From: Timonella senegalensis JC301
Lineage (GTDB): Bacteria > Actinomycetota > Actinomycetes > Actinomycetales > Cellulomonadaceae
Length of the DNA stretch: 50,310 bases
Assembly: GCF_000312125.1 (NCBI RefSeq)
Contig: NZ_HE978641.1
Location: forward strand, 762,562-812,871
Direction: 5' to 3'
Both the position numbers and the translations under genes were made by a program. Shown here piece by piece: positions 23,639 through 32,199 of the stretch. Numbering within the stretch: position 1 is the first letter of the stretch; each line of letters starts with the position of its first letter. Under the pieces are notes generated by a model. The model made no database searches. It saw only the letters and a program-made list of their open reading frames with translations, and had not been told where the DNA came from.

Positions 23639-24649
23639 TCAGGCGTTAAGCCAGGCCACATAAGCGCTTGCGCACATGACAAAGAGCGCGCCGATCACGG
23701 CGACATTGAGCCACTTGTACTGGGCCATGATGGCGATGAACTCGCGCATAACGGCGGAGGGCAGGTAGTACAACGCGGTCCGAGAACCGTGCACGTGGGC
23801 CTTGATTCCCAGCTTTCGGCACAGCATTGCGGCGCGGAACACGTGGTAGTTGTTGGTCACCACGATCGTGGGGGAGTTGGGGTCTGCCATGAGATCGCGA
23901 GAGAACCGCAAGTTCTCAAGGGTATTGACGGCCCGATCCTCCACGATGATGTGCTCGGGAGGAACCCCCTGGTTCTCGAGGTACTCGCCCATGGCAACGC
24001 CCTCGGGCCGCGACTCGTCTGGGCCCTGACCGCCCGAAGGAATCAGAGTCAGTACCTTTCCCTTAGCTGACCAGCCCCTGTAGAGTTCCAGTGCCTTGTC
24101 AAGGCGCGCCCGGAGCAGGGGAGGGACCTCGCCCCTGATGAGTCGCGAGCCCAGCACGATCCCGTAGGTGGGGACGACCCGCGTGGGCACGGCCGAATAC
24201 AGCCAGGACATCAGCAGATACAGCAGGAACGCCACCGAAATGTAGGCAACTGTGGTCGCCACAAAGAACCACGTCCAGGCCAGAAAGCCATTGACCTCGT
24301 ACTGGTTGAAGATCTTGGTCATTGACCACGCTAGGAAGAACAACCCCACACCCGCCAGCAGGGACAGCAGGTTACCCAGCGTGCGTGCCTCACGACGGAA
24401 CATCACAAGCCCGTTGGCCAGCAAAAACACCACCAACACCGGGAAGGACATCGCGACCGCGAGCGCTCCCAGGCCCAGCACAAGGAGGACCGGGAAGGGA
24501 AGATTGAACCTTACCGAGATCCAAACAATGATCCCCAAGATCCCCACGATGGCAAAGATTGGGTAGCGGAACGCTGTGCGGTCCTTCAGGAACCCCCAAA
24601 TACCAAAACCAAGGAAACCCAGGGACATTAAGAGGAGAACGAGGTGCAT
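23639..24649 (-). CDS. YdcF family (DUF218) membrane protein
   Basis: A 336-residue protein. The first 150 residues have about five membrane segments. The DUF218 domain starts at YGIVLGSRLIRGEVPPLLRARLDKAL and continues with SGGQGPDESRPEGVAMGEYLENQGVP, EDRAVNTLENLRFS and IVVTNNYHVFRAAML. A last hydrophobic segment follows. This family includes SanA/ElyC, linked to envelope maintenance, but the activity is unknown. The start lacks a clear ribosome binding site. Confidence 0.85.
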   Translation of the reverse strand: MHLVLLLMSLGFLGFGIWGFLKDRTAFRYPIFAIVGILGIIVWISVRFNLPFPVLLVLGLGALAVAMSFPVLVVFLLANGLVMFRREARTLGNLLSLLAGVGLFFLAWSMTKIFNQYEVNGFLAWTWFFVATTVAYISVAFLLYLLMSWLYSAVPTRVVPTYGIVLGSRLIRGEVPPLLRARLDKALELYRGWSAKGKVLTLIPSGGQGPDESRPEGVAMGEYLENQGVPPEHIIVEDRAVNTLENLRFSRDLMADPNSPTIVVTNNYHVFRAAMLCRKLGIKAHVHGSRTALYYLPSAVMREFIAIMAQYKWLNVAVIGALFVMCASAYVAWLNA

Positions 24650-24781
24650 GAGATCCGATTCGTGAGGTGCACTGAGGTCATAGAGGTGAGGCGACGTGCA
24701 GTGAGGCGCAGAGAACTAGAGGGGTAGGGCTCAGAGACGTGGACTTCCACTAGGCCGAGAATCCCCTGAACCTGTGAGCCC

Positions 24782-25996
24782 TTAAGCAAGCCATTCCCGT
24801 GCCGCCGTTACGAGCGCCCGCACGCCCGCGCTGAGAGTTGGCTCAATGACCGGCGCAAACAGAGGGGAGTGGTTGGAGGCAATGTCGGTGGGGAAGCCCT
24901 GTGTGAAGTCTGCACCCACAAACAGTGAGTGGTCGCTTCCGCCGATGAACCAGTACACGAGGGGCGCACCCACTGCGTCGGCGAGCACTCCCACATCCTC
25001 TGACCCAGACACCACGCCGGAATCGATGACGTTGTCTGCCCCGAGGACCTCCGTGAGTGCGGTTCGCGCGCGTTCCGTTGCTTCCGGGTCGTTCACGGTG
25101 AGAGGGAAGGACTCCTGGTACTCGATTTCAGGGGCCCGTACGGCTCCCGCAGCTTCGGCTTCCGCGTTGGCAATACGTTCGATCGCGCCGATCACGCGGG
25201 ACCGCACGTCGCGGTTGAACGTCCGTACGCTCAGCCCGAGGCTCGCCTTGGCAGGGATGATGTTGTTCTGGGTGCCGCCGTGGATCTGTCCCACGGTGAC
25301 CACCGCTTGCTCGAGCGGTCCAACCTCCCTGGACACGATCTGCTGCAGCCTCACCGCGAGCATTGCGGTCATGAGCACTGGATCCACGGTGGTTTCTGGG
25401 CGCGATCCGTGCCCGCCCACGCCGTGCATCGTGATGCCGATCGAGTCGGCCGCCGCCATGGTCACGCCCGCGTGCAGTCCCACAAGACCCGCTGGCAGTG
25501 GCCCAACGTGCTGACCGAGCACCACGTCCGGGGTGGGGACGATGTCGTAGAGGCCGTCATCGACCATCGCCTGCGCTCCACCGCCCTCTTCCTCGGCGGG
25601 TTGGAACAGCGCGATGACCGTCCCCGACCATTCGTTTGTGGTCTCCGCCAGTTCCTCGGCGGCTCCGAGTAGTGCAGTGACGTGGACGTCGTGGCCGCAC
25701 GCGTGCATGACGGGTACATCGTTGCCTGCGCGGTCAGTCCCGCGTGCCTCGGAGGCATAGTCCAAGCCCGTTTCCTCAAGGACTGGCAGGCCGTCCATGT
25801 CCGCGCGCAGGAGCACGGTGGGTCCGTCGCCGTTGAACAGCACGCCAACGACTCCGGTCTGTCCGATTTCGGTGTGCACCTCGTACCCGAGGTCCTCCAG
25901 GTGCCCGGCAACTATGCCGGCGGTACGAAACTCCTGGAACGACAACTCTGGATTCTGGTGAAGGTCAACGTAGATTTCTTCAAGATTGAGCGCCAT
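24782..25996 (-). CDS. M20 family metallopeptidase / amidohydrolase
   Basis: A 404-residue zinc-dependent hydrolase. Metal ligands are in MHACGHDVHVTALL (His and Asp) and the catalytic Glu pair in ALFQPAEEEGGGAQAM. The lid domain has MHGVGGHGSRPETTVDPV. This is the IAA-amidohydrolase/AbgB-like group, which removes acyl groups from amino acids or cleaves dipeptide-like amides. The ATG at 25996 has a poor ribosome binding site, perhaps because it is translated with the upstream fusion gene, 89 bases away. The substrate is unknown. Confidence 0.9.
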   Translation of the reverse strand: MALNLEEIYVDLHQNPELSFQEFRTAGIVAGHLEDLGYEVHTEIGQTGVVGVLFNGDGPTVLLRADMDGLPVLEETGLDYASEARGTDRAGNDVPVMHACGHDVHVTALLGAAEELAETTNEWSGTVIALFQPAEEEGGGAQAMVDDGLYDIVPTPDVVLGQHVGPLPAGLVGLHAGVTMAAADSIGITMHGVGGHGSRPETTVDPVLMTAMLAVRLQQIVSREVGPLEQAVVTVGQIHGGTQNNIIPAKASLGLSVRTFNRDVRSRVIGAIERIANAEAEAAGAVRAPEIEYQESFPLTVNDPEATERARTALTEVLGADNVIDSGVVSGSEDVGVLADAVGAPLVYWFIGGSDHSLFVGADFTQGFPTDIASNHSPLFAPVIEPTLSAGVRALVTAAREWLA

Positions 25997-26046
25997 ATCT
26001 CATGGTTACACAGCCTTTTGCGCCGGATGTCGCACTACACGCCCAG

Positions 26047-26058
26047 ATTCTCGACGAT
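26047..26058 (+). repeat. TCGACGAT-type dispersed repeat
   Basis: ATTCTCGACGAT followed by TCTGGTTTCGCCCCAGC, between the fusion oxidoreductase and M20 genes. Confidence 0.65.
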
Positions 26059-26085
26059 TCTGGTTTCGCCCCAGCATCACCGCAC

Positions 26086-28350
26086 CTAGACCTGTGCGTC
26101 GGGTGCGATGTTGAAGTTATCGCGGAACACGTTCTGCGGGTCCCATTCCTGCTTGAGCGCAACCAGGCGATCCCACGTGGCCTGCGTAAACGCAGCCCTC
26201 ACACGCTCGGGATGTAGGTCCGTGTCCATGTTGAGGTAGTACCCCGACAGGTGCTCGGCCAACGGCTCCCATGCCCGCTCCAAGCGAGGCATCGAGGAAC
26301 CCATGGCGAGCAGGTGGAACTGGGCGTCGCGTGGGGAGAACGCGGTTGCTTCCTCGTCCACGTCGCTTGCGGCCCCACCTGCGGTGCGGATCTGGAAGAA
26401 GTACGTCTGTCCGGAGCGGATGAGGACCTCGATCTCCCGCGCCAGTTCCCGCGAAATGTGCCGCGCGGCCCCAGCGCGCGACACGGGGTTGCCCTGGCCC
26501 TGCTGCGGACCCACGTGTGGGGCACCGATCGCACCGGAGTACGTGGTCAAGTACACAGTCTGTCCAACCATCGGGGCGAGGTTCGCAAACGGCTGCAGGC
26601 GATCCACAATCACCTCGGCATCGCTCGAGTTCACAGCCCCGTAGACCTGCGCGATCAAAGGCTGACCCGGCTGCGGCTTACCCATTACGAGGAACATGGT
26701 GACGTCCCGCTCGGAATCCTCCACGACCTGCCCGAAGTCCACTAGGAACGCGGTCAGGTCGTCCACGGCAAACTGCAGCTGGGCAAACCCGATGAGCCCA
26801 ACCCTGCGGGCCTGGAACTCAAAAGAGGTCACGATGCCAAAGTTCGGGCCCGCGCCGCGCATGCCCCAAAACAGCTCAGGGTTCTCCGTCTCAGACGCCC
26901 GCACAATGCGCCCATCAGCGGTAACGATCTCAAGCGCGCGAATGTAGTCGATCGTCAAACCGTGGTCGCGCGAGAAGAACCCGATTCCGCCAACAGTGGC
27001 GAGCCCACCCACGCCCACGCTTCCGGAGTCACCCGAACTAATGGCAAGACCGTACGGATTGAGCTCGGCCGCCACCTCAGCCCACTGCGCTCCGGGACCC
27101 ACTCGAACCAGCCCAGCCGACTCGTCGATAATCTCGATCTCACGCAATTCCCGCAGGTCAATGATGATTCCACCGCGGTTGGTGGACTTGCCGGAGATGC
27201 CGTGGCCGGCGGACCGGATGGACATTTCCACGGGCTGGGTCTTGGCCCAGGTGACCGCCGCGGCCACGTCCTCGGCCGTGCGCGGCCGCAGGACGAGCGC
27301 TGGGGAGCCACCGCGCATGTACGTGGACGTGAAGTTCCCGTAGTGCGGGTCGCCGGGCTCGACCATGCGATCGCGCAGCTGTGCGGGCACGGAATCGTAG
27401 TCCACACCCGACGTCCGCTGCGCACGCGCCACAATGTTCTTGGCCACGCCCACCACGGTTCCGTCGGCGTCGCGCTGCGCCGCCACAAGTTCCAGCGAGA
27501 GTGGCCAGACCTGATCGGCCACGAACTCGATGAGTTCGATATCCGTGGTCGCAAGCGAAATCTCCGCGATTCCGGCGCCCACCAGCGCCGCCATCGCCTG
27601 AGCGGCGCGGCGCGCTTCGCGCTCCGCTAGCGCCTCAATCACGCCCGGATTCACGACGATATTCCTGCGTATTTCCCTCGGGTCACGTCCCATCGCCACA
27701 GCTGCGCGATCAACCGTGCTCAAGTGCTGAGCGAGTGCGTGGGTGTCAAGCGTGCCGTCGGCTGCGAGCAGATCCTGAGCGTTGACGATCCATCCATCGG
27801 CGAGTTCTCCCGCAGCAACGAGCTCGGGTTCACTCACGCCGCCCATCCAGATGGACAACGCGTGCGCGGGAGCGGGGCCGCGAGGGGCCTCCGAGACGCG
27901 GTTGAAGTCGCCCACAAAGGACAGTGGAACGCGAGACGCGGCATCCCACGTGGCCTTGATGATCGCGGTGGCCTCGGTCAGCCGGTCCACCACGTCGTCC
28001 TCGTGCGTGGTAATGGCCAGCTCAGCGCGGCCGTCCGCGAGGAGGTCGAGCGAGGCCGCGGCACGCGCCAACACCATGGCCTGGCCTTGATCGAGCGTGC
28101 GGAAGTCGGCGCGAACCTTGACGTTCTTGGTACCACCAGCGATCCACGCCGTGACGGTCCACGGGTCCAGCGAGGCTGCATCGGTGCTGGTAGCAGATGA
28201 ATCGTCGAGAATTTGGGCGGCCGAGGGGGTGCTTGACACGGGCACGCGGCCGTAACCGAGGCGGTCCGCCGCCTGGGCGGCCGCGAGCGCCTGCGCGTGG
28301 TGATCCGAAGGAACCGAAATACCCAGGATGGGGTAGTGACCGTAGTCCAT
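26086..28350 (-). CDS. luciferase-like/FAD-oxidase fusion protein
   Basis: A 754-residue protein with two redox domains. Residues 1 to about 290 are a luciferase-like (LLM) domain related to the neighbouring LLM protein: both share LARAAASLDLL and RGPAPAH followed by an IW-G word. From about 330 on it is a berberine-bridge-type FAD oxidase: PALVLRPRTAEDVAAAV, IRSAGHGISGKS (His for covalent FAD), SGDSGSVGVGGLATVGGIGFFSRDHGLT and a C-terminal ending QEWDPQNVFRDNFNI. The second attachment Cys of bicovalent oxidases is missing. An added loop, TPSAAQILDDSSATSTDA, overlaps a copy of the dispersed repeat. AAAGG precedes the ATG. Confidence 0.88.
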   Translation of the reverse strand: MDYGHYPILGISVPSDHHAQALAAAQAADRLGYGRVPVSSTPSAAQILDDSSATSTDAASLDPWTVTAWIAGGTKNVKVRADFRTLDQGQAMVLARAAASLDLLADGRAELAITTHEDDVVDRLTEATAIIKATWDAASRVPLSFVGDFNRVSEAPRGPAPAHALSIWMGGVSEPELVAAGELADGWIVNAQDLLAADGTLDTHALAQHLSTVDRAAVAMGRDPREIRRNIVVNPGVIEALAEREARRAAQAMAALVGAGIAEISLATTDIELIEFVADQVWPLSLELVAAQRDADGTVVGVAKNIVARAQRTSGVDYDSVPAQLRDRMVEPGDPHYGNFTSTYMRGGSPALVLRPRTAEDVAAAVTWAKTQPVEMSIRSAGHGISGKSTNRGGIIIDLRELREIEIIDESAGLVRVGPGAQWAEVAAELNPYGLAISSGDSGSVGVGGLATVGGIGFFSRDHGLTIDYIRALEIVTADGRIVRASETENPELFWGMRGAGPNFGIVTSFEFQARRVGLIGFAQLQFAVDDLTAFLVDFGQVVEDSERDVTMFLVMGKPQPGQPLIAQVYGAVNSSDAEVIVDRLQPFANLAPMVGQTVYLTTYSGAIGAPHVGPQQGQGNPVSRAGAARHISRELAREIEVLIRSGQTYFFQIRTAGGAASDVDEEATAFSPRDAQFHLLAMGSSMPRLERAWEPLAEHLSGYYLNMDTDLHPERVRAAFTQATWDRLVALKQEWDPQNVFRDNFNIAPDAQV
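28201..28212 (-). repeat. TCGACGAT-type repeat inside the fusion gene
   Basis: ATTCTCGACGAT on the coding strand is read as Ile-Leu-Asp-Asp-Ser. It lies in a loop that is longer than in the LLM paralogue. Confidence 0.6.
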
Positions 28351-28430
28351 AAAACAAACCTTTGTGGGGGAGGTGGGGAAGCGCGGGGTAGGGCGCCGGG
28401 TGCCTTGCCGGGGCTGGGTGGCGGTATTGG

Positions 28431-29342
28431 TTAGAGGACGGAGCGATCGCGGCGGTCAGAGGCCACGCGCTCACGCACGGCTGGTGCGATCTCGGTACCA
28501 AAGTACTCAACCAACTCAGCCTGATCAGCGGAGATGATGAAGGTCGAGGTTCCGTATTCGCGGGTGAGGAGCGCGAGTTCCTCAGCCCACTGTTCCTTGT
28601 TTCCCTGCAGGAACTTGTCCGTGCGCTCATTCAGGAACTGCCCGCCCACGTTCGTCATGCGGCGAACATCCTTGGGGTCGCGGCCGGCCTTGATGGCGGC
28701 GGCGTCGATGACCTCGGACATGCCACGCAGTTCCTCGTGCGAGGACAGGTAGCCAAGTGAGGGGAGCCAGCCGTCAGCCTTGCGCCCCACCAGGCGCAGC
28801 ATGCGGGGCTTGAGGGCACCCACCCAGATTTCGATCTTGTGCGCCGGCGCAGGGCCGCGCTTGGCGCCGTTGAGTTGGTAGTGCTCGCCATCAAATACGA
28901 GGCGCTCGCGGGTGTCCGTGTTCCAGAGCTCGCGGATCACGTCGATGCCCTCGGACAGAGCCTCCACGGACTGTCCCGGGGTGAGGCGCTTGCCACCCAT
29001 GGCTACGATCGGGTCCCAGAAGCCGCCGGCGCCCAGGCCCAGCTCGAAACGCCCGCCGGAGAGGAGGTCGAGCGAGGCCGCTGCGCGCGCCAGCACCGGG
29101 GCGGGGCGCAGCGGAAGGTTGATGACGTTGCCGGAGAGTTTGATGCGGGAGGTCTGCGCCGCAACGTAGCTCAGCAAAGTCCACGTATCCAGGAACGACG
29201 GCTGGTAGGGGTGGTCCTGGAACGTTGCCAGGTCCAGCCCTGCATTTTCCGAGGCCACGGCCATGTTCACGGCGTGCTGCGGGTTCGCGTTGACCGGGGT
29301 GATGAACGAACCAAAGAGAATGTCCTGGCCGTAGTCCGCCAT
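28431..29342 (-). CDS. LLM class flavin-dependent oxidoreductase
   Basis: A 303-residue protein of the bacterial luciferase-like monooxygenase family, a TIM-barrel that uses FMN or F420. Motifs are TFQDHPYQPSFLDTWTLL, VLARAAASLDLLSGGRFELGLGAGGFWDPI and KRGPAPAHKIEIWVGALKPRML. It starts a minus-strand run with the fusion gene 80 bases further on, to which its sequence is related. AAGGCGG precedes the ATG. The substrate and the flavin cannot be read from the sequence. Confidence 0.9.
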   Translation of the reverse strand: MADYGQDILFGSFITPVNANPQHAVNMAVASENAGLDLATFQDHPYQPSFLDTWTLLSYVAAQTSRIKLSGNVINLPLRPAPVLARAAASLDLLSGGRFELGLGAGGFWDPIVAMGGKRLTPGQSVEALSEGIDVIRELWNTDTRERLVFDGEHYQLNGAKRGPAPAHKIEIWVGALKPRMLRLVGRKADGWLPSLGYLSSHEELRGMSEVIDAAAIKAGRDPKDVRRMTNVGGQFLNERTDKFLQGNKEQWAEELALLTREYGTSTFIISADQAELVEYFGTEIAPAVRERVASDRRDRSVL

Positions 29343-29505
29343 GGTGTGTCCGCCTTAGAAAGATCGAGGTGAGAGTGGGTCCGATCGGTACAACTCCGTT
29401 GATGGTTCAACTATTCCTGGTGACTGGCTGCCCCTGCCTGGCTTTGCCTGCCCAATTACTCCCCACCGGCCTACCCCACCCGTTGCCAACCCCACCCCTC
29501 TTTTT

Positions 29506-29569
29506 CCATCGAGAGTGTTCCTGAGCCCACTCTCGATGACGAGAGTGGGCTCAGGAACACTCTCGATGG
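29506..29569. repeat. 64-bp perfect hairpin in a divergent promoter region
   Basis: Two perfect 30-bp arms with a four-base loop lie between the divergent LLM and lipoprotein genes. Each arm itself contains CGAGAGTG and CACTCTCG, so smaller hairpins are nested. It cannot be a simple terminator here. The surrounding 29343-29760 has no gene. Confidence 0.8.
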
Positions 29570-29760
29570 GGGAGTGGGAGGGAGGGGAGGAGGGAGAGGT
29601 GGTGTTGCGGGGTGGTGTTGCGGGGTGGTGCGAATCTGGGTCACTATTACCGGAGCCACCCTGGAAACTCGGACTAGCACCCTGGAGTCGGTCCGTAGTC
29701 ACTGTCCCTGACTACGGAGGCCAAGCAACCGGGACCCACGGACCGCGCGAGAGGAGAATC

Positions 29761-30294
29761 ATGCGCGCACGCATGCTCGTTGTTCTTGCGCTGACCTGCA
29801 CTCTTGCAGGATGTTCCGGTGTACCTTCGGACAATGGTCTTGGCGGATCTCAGAGCTCAGCCCCCGGGGACCCGCCGGGCCTCAGTGAGCAGACCACCGA
29901 GGAGTGCACACTCATCGTGGAAACCGCCACTTCCGTCGGATCCAAATTGGACGCCATCGTCTCGGGCTTGGGGTTCGACCCCACGGGGTTCGATGACCCT
30001 GAGGTTGCATCCAAGCTCGCGGATACCGCGCGTGAGGCGCTCGGAATGACCGCAGAGGCATTCAATGGCGTGAAACCGCAGATTAAGAGTTCGGACCTAG
30101 CCGAGCCATTTGCCACGTTCACCGATTCCCTTGGACAGTATGCCGGGGTGTTCAACGATTTCGACCCTGCGGCCGTCTACGCGGCCGATGAATCAGCCGT
30201 AGTTGCGATGGAGCAGTTCAACGCGGACCTTTCCAACGCGCAGGATCAACTTAAGGACGCGTACACGCAGATTGACAAGATCTGCGCTGGCTGA
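29761..30294 (+). CDS. small lipoprotein, helical
   Basis: A 177-residue lipoprotein. The signal peptide ends TCTLAGCSG with the acylated Cys at residue 18. After a Ser/Gly/Pro linker the mature part is probably helical (TEECTLIVETATSVGSKLDA, AQDQLKDAYTQIDKICAG), with a Cys at each end that could form a disulfide. The same layout is found in the lipoprotein at 31487. GAGGAGA precedes the ATG. Function unknown. Confidence 0.78.
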   Translation: MRARMLVVLALTCTLAGCSGVPSDNGLGGSQSSAPGDPPGLSEQTTEECTLIVETATSVGSKLDAIVSGLGFDPTGFDDPEVASKLADTAREALGMTAEAFNGVKPQIKSSDLAEPFATFTDSLGQYAGVFNDFDPAAVYAADESAVVAMEQFNADLSNAQDQLKDAYTQIDKICAG

Positions 30295-30338
30295 GTCCCA
30301 CAAGCTGGCACCACGTCACCCAACTACCAACCTCAGGA

Positions 30339-30360
30339 AGTCAGGTAGAACGACCTGACT
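30339..30360. terminator. weak stem-loop after the lipoprotein gene
   Basis: AGTCAGGT and ACCTGACT flank a six-base loop, 45 bases past the stop codon. No T-run follows, so terminator function is uncertain. Confidence 0.4.
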
Positions 30361-30590
30361 CAAGGTGGCAGACCAGACGTAACCAAACCCCACCGGTCGA
30401 CGCACGATATCCACACTGTGAGGCCCATCTGTTGATTCGCGCGCACGCTGGTTGTCCACATGGCAATGCCACCATGTGGATGATCTACTTGGGAGCACTA
30501 CCTACGGCGGCCAAGCCACAGAGCCGCACTGGCCACGCCGCCAAGCATTTCCTCCTCGCGCATCCCACGCACCCGGCATACATTGTGACC

Positions 30591-31235
30591 ATGCAGATCA
30601 CCGTTCAAGGGGAGGCCTCAGAGAGCCTCGCACCCACCCGCGCAACCGTCACCGCAAACGTCCAGGCTCAGGACCTCGACCCGGCTGCAGCCAAGGCCCG
30701 AATGTCGGCGTCCACGGCCATCATTCACGCCTCTCTCAGCGCACTCGCCGAAACAGAGAACACCCCTGTCGAGTCCTGGTCCATGGGCGCAACCACCACG
30801 TGGACCTCTCGCCCCTGGAAGGAGGACGGCAGCCAGGGAAGCCCCGTCCACTACGCCCAGACCACGTTCATCGCCGTGTTTACCAATTTTGAGGCCGTCT
30901 CGGAGTGGATGGAGCAGCAGAGCAACCTCGACAGCGTTGAGCTTCCCGAGGTGTCCTGGGGCCTCTCCGACCACGAGCACGACACCGTGACGTCACGGGT
31001 CCGCGCGCTCGCCGTGCGCAATGCCAAGGCAAAGGCCCTCGAATATGCCCGCGCAGCGCAGTTCTCCTCCGTGGAGTTCATCGAGATCGCGGACGTGGGC
31101 CTGCTCAACTCCGCCACTGCGGAGTCGGCGAGTTACGGGATGATGCGCTCGGCCAAGATGGATTCGGTCACCGTGCGTCCGCAGGACATCACAGTGAGCG
31201 CCTCCGTCCAGGCCCGATTCACCGCCAAGGCCTAA
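30591..31235 (+). CDS. SIMPL domain protein (DUF541)
   Basis: A 214-residue protein starting MQITVQGEASESLAPTRATVTANVQAQDLDPAAAKARM, the typical beginning of SIMPL/DUF541 proteins. ALAVRNAKAKALEYARAAQF and the end ITVSASVQARF are also typical. No signal peptide is seen with this start, so it would be cytoplasmic, unlike many relatives that are periplasmic. A GTG two codons earlier is an alternative. Function unknown. Confidence 0.82.
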   Translation: MQITVQGEASESLAPTRATVTANVQAQDLDPAAAKARMSASTAIIHASLSALAETENTPVESWSMGATTTWTSRPWKEDGSQGSPVHYAQTTFIAVFTNFEAVSEWMEQQSNLDSVELPEVSWGLSDHEHDTVTSRVRALAVRNAKAKALEYARAAQFSSVEFIEIADVGLLNSATAESASYGMMRSAKMDSVTVRPQDITVSASVQARFTAKA

Positions 31236-31405
31236 TTCCCGCCAACTCGAGCCTAGCTCCAAGCCACTGACCAGCCAACTAGAGTTCCACAGGCCGTCGA
31301 TTCGATTTCGTTACCCGCAAAGGTTGTGATGTCTGTACTGGTCAGGCGATTTTGGATGAAATACAGGGTACTTATCCCCGGGTGAAGACCCAACAAAAAG
31401 GTGTG

Positions 31406-31462
31406 CAGAGCGCTCCCGCTCTGGTGGGGTGGAAGGAAAGGCACGCCAGCGCGTGCCTTTCC
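31406..31462 (+). promoter_or_regulatory. two hairpins in the leader of a lipoprotein gene
   Basis: CAGAGCG/CGCTCTG (31406-31423, four-base loop) is followed by a 12-bp stem, GGAAAGGCACGC with complement (31435-31462, loop CAGC). The second stem ends 24 bases before the lipoprotein start codon. This might be an attenuator or a terminator of an upstream transcript. Confidence 0.5.
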
Positions 31463-31486
31463 ATTTCGCACCAGAAGGTCTTAACC

Positions 31487-32041
31487 ATGCGCAAGTCGCT
31501 CGTCCGAATCACGTCCGCCGCCAGCGTCCTAGCCCTCGCTTTCAGCCTTAGCGCATGCTCAGGCGATGCCAAGGCCCCCGAGGAAACCAATAGCACCACC
31601 ACTTCCACCACTGACGCTGAAACGGAGACTCCAGATCCCACCACAGACGAAACCTCCGAGGAGACCGCTGCAGGAGTGACTGCGGACTGCACTTCGCTCA
31701 ATGAGGAGCTGAACTCGGTCATGACGATGCTCTCCGATGGGATGTCCAAGGTCCAGAACGGTGAAGCCACACCGGGTGAGGTTTACGGGCCAGTGATCGA
31801 CAGACTCAACATGGCACTGGGTTCTCTTACCACTGACGAAATCAAGGAGCCGCTCAAGCTCTTCATCGACGAGGTCAAGGAAACCTCCAACATCTCCGAC
31901 AAGATCGACTATAAGAAGGTTGCCGCAGGTGACGCGGACGCCATCGCCGAGGCACAAGAGGTCATTCCGGAGTTGCAAGAGCAGGTTGCGGCGCTACCCA
32001 TCGCCGGTGAGAAGATCGATGCCGCCTGCCGCGCAAACTAG
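31487..32041 (+). CDS. small lipoprotein, acidic and helical
   Basis: A 184-residue lipoprotein. The signal peptide ends in the lipobox LSACSG (Cys 24), then a Thr/Glu/Pro-rich linker of about 45 residues. The mature domain begins TADCTSLNEELNSVMTML and ends EKIDAACRAN, with cysteines at both ends as in the lipoprotein at 29761. AGAAGG lies eight bases upstream of the ATG; the frame to 31352 is not needed. Function unknown. Confidence 0.78.
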   Translation: MRKSLVRITSAASVLALAFSLSACSGDAKAPEETNSTTTSTTDAETETPDPTTDETSEETAAGVTADCTSLNEELNSVMTMLSDGMSKVQNGEATPGEVYGPVIDRLNMALGSLTTDEIKEPLKLFIDEVKETSNISDKIDYKKVAAGDADAIAEAQEVIPELQEQVAALPIAGEKIDAACRAN

Positions 32042-32104
32042 TTTCACCAACTAGTCACGCCTACTTCAATCGCTGCGATCTCTTATCGAGTTCATAGGCT
32101 GGTA

Positions 32105-32174
32105 TTGGTCCGGAGGAGGTCTGCACTCCTTGGGAGTTCGCGGACCAACAATGGCCGGCCCGAAAGGGCCGGCC
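32105..32174 (+). terminator. double stem-loop between convergent genes
   Basis: TTGGTCCG and CGGACCAA enclose an inner GGAGG/CTCC hairpin, followed at 32153-32174 by a perfect GGCCGGCCC stem with a GAAA loop. The second stem is a likely terminator for the lipoprotein gene and possibly for YggS. The first, complex stem could be a small RNA. Confidence 0.6.
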
Positions 32175-32199
32175 GTTCGCGCTTAAGGTTTTCCGCGCA

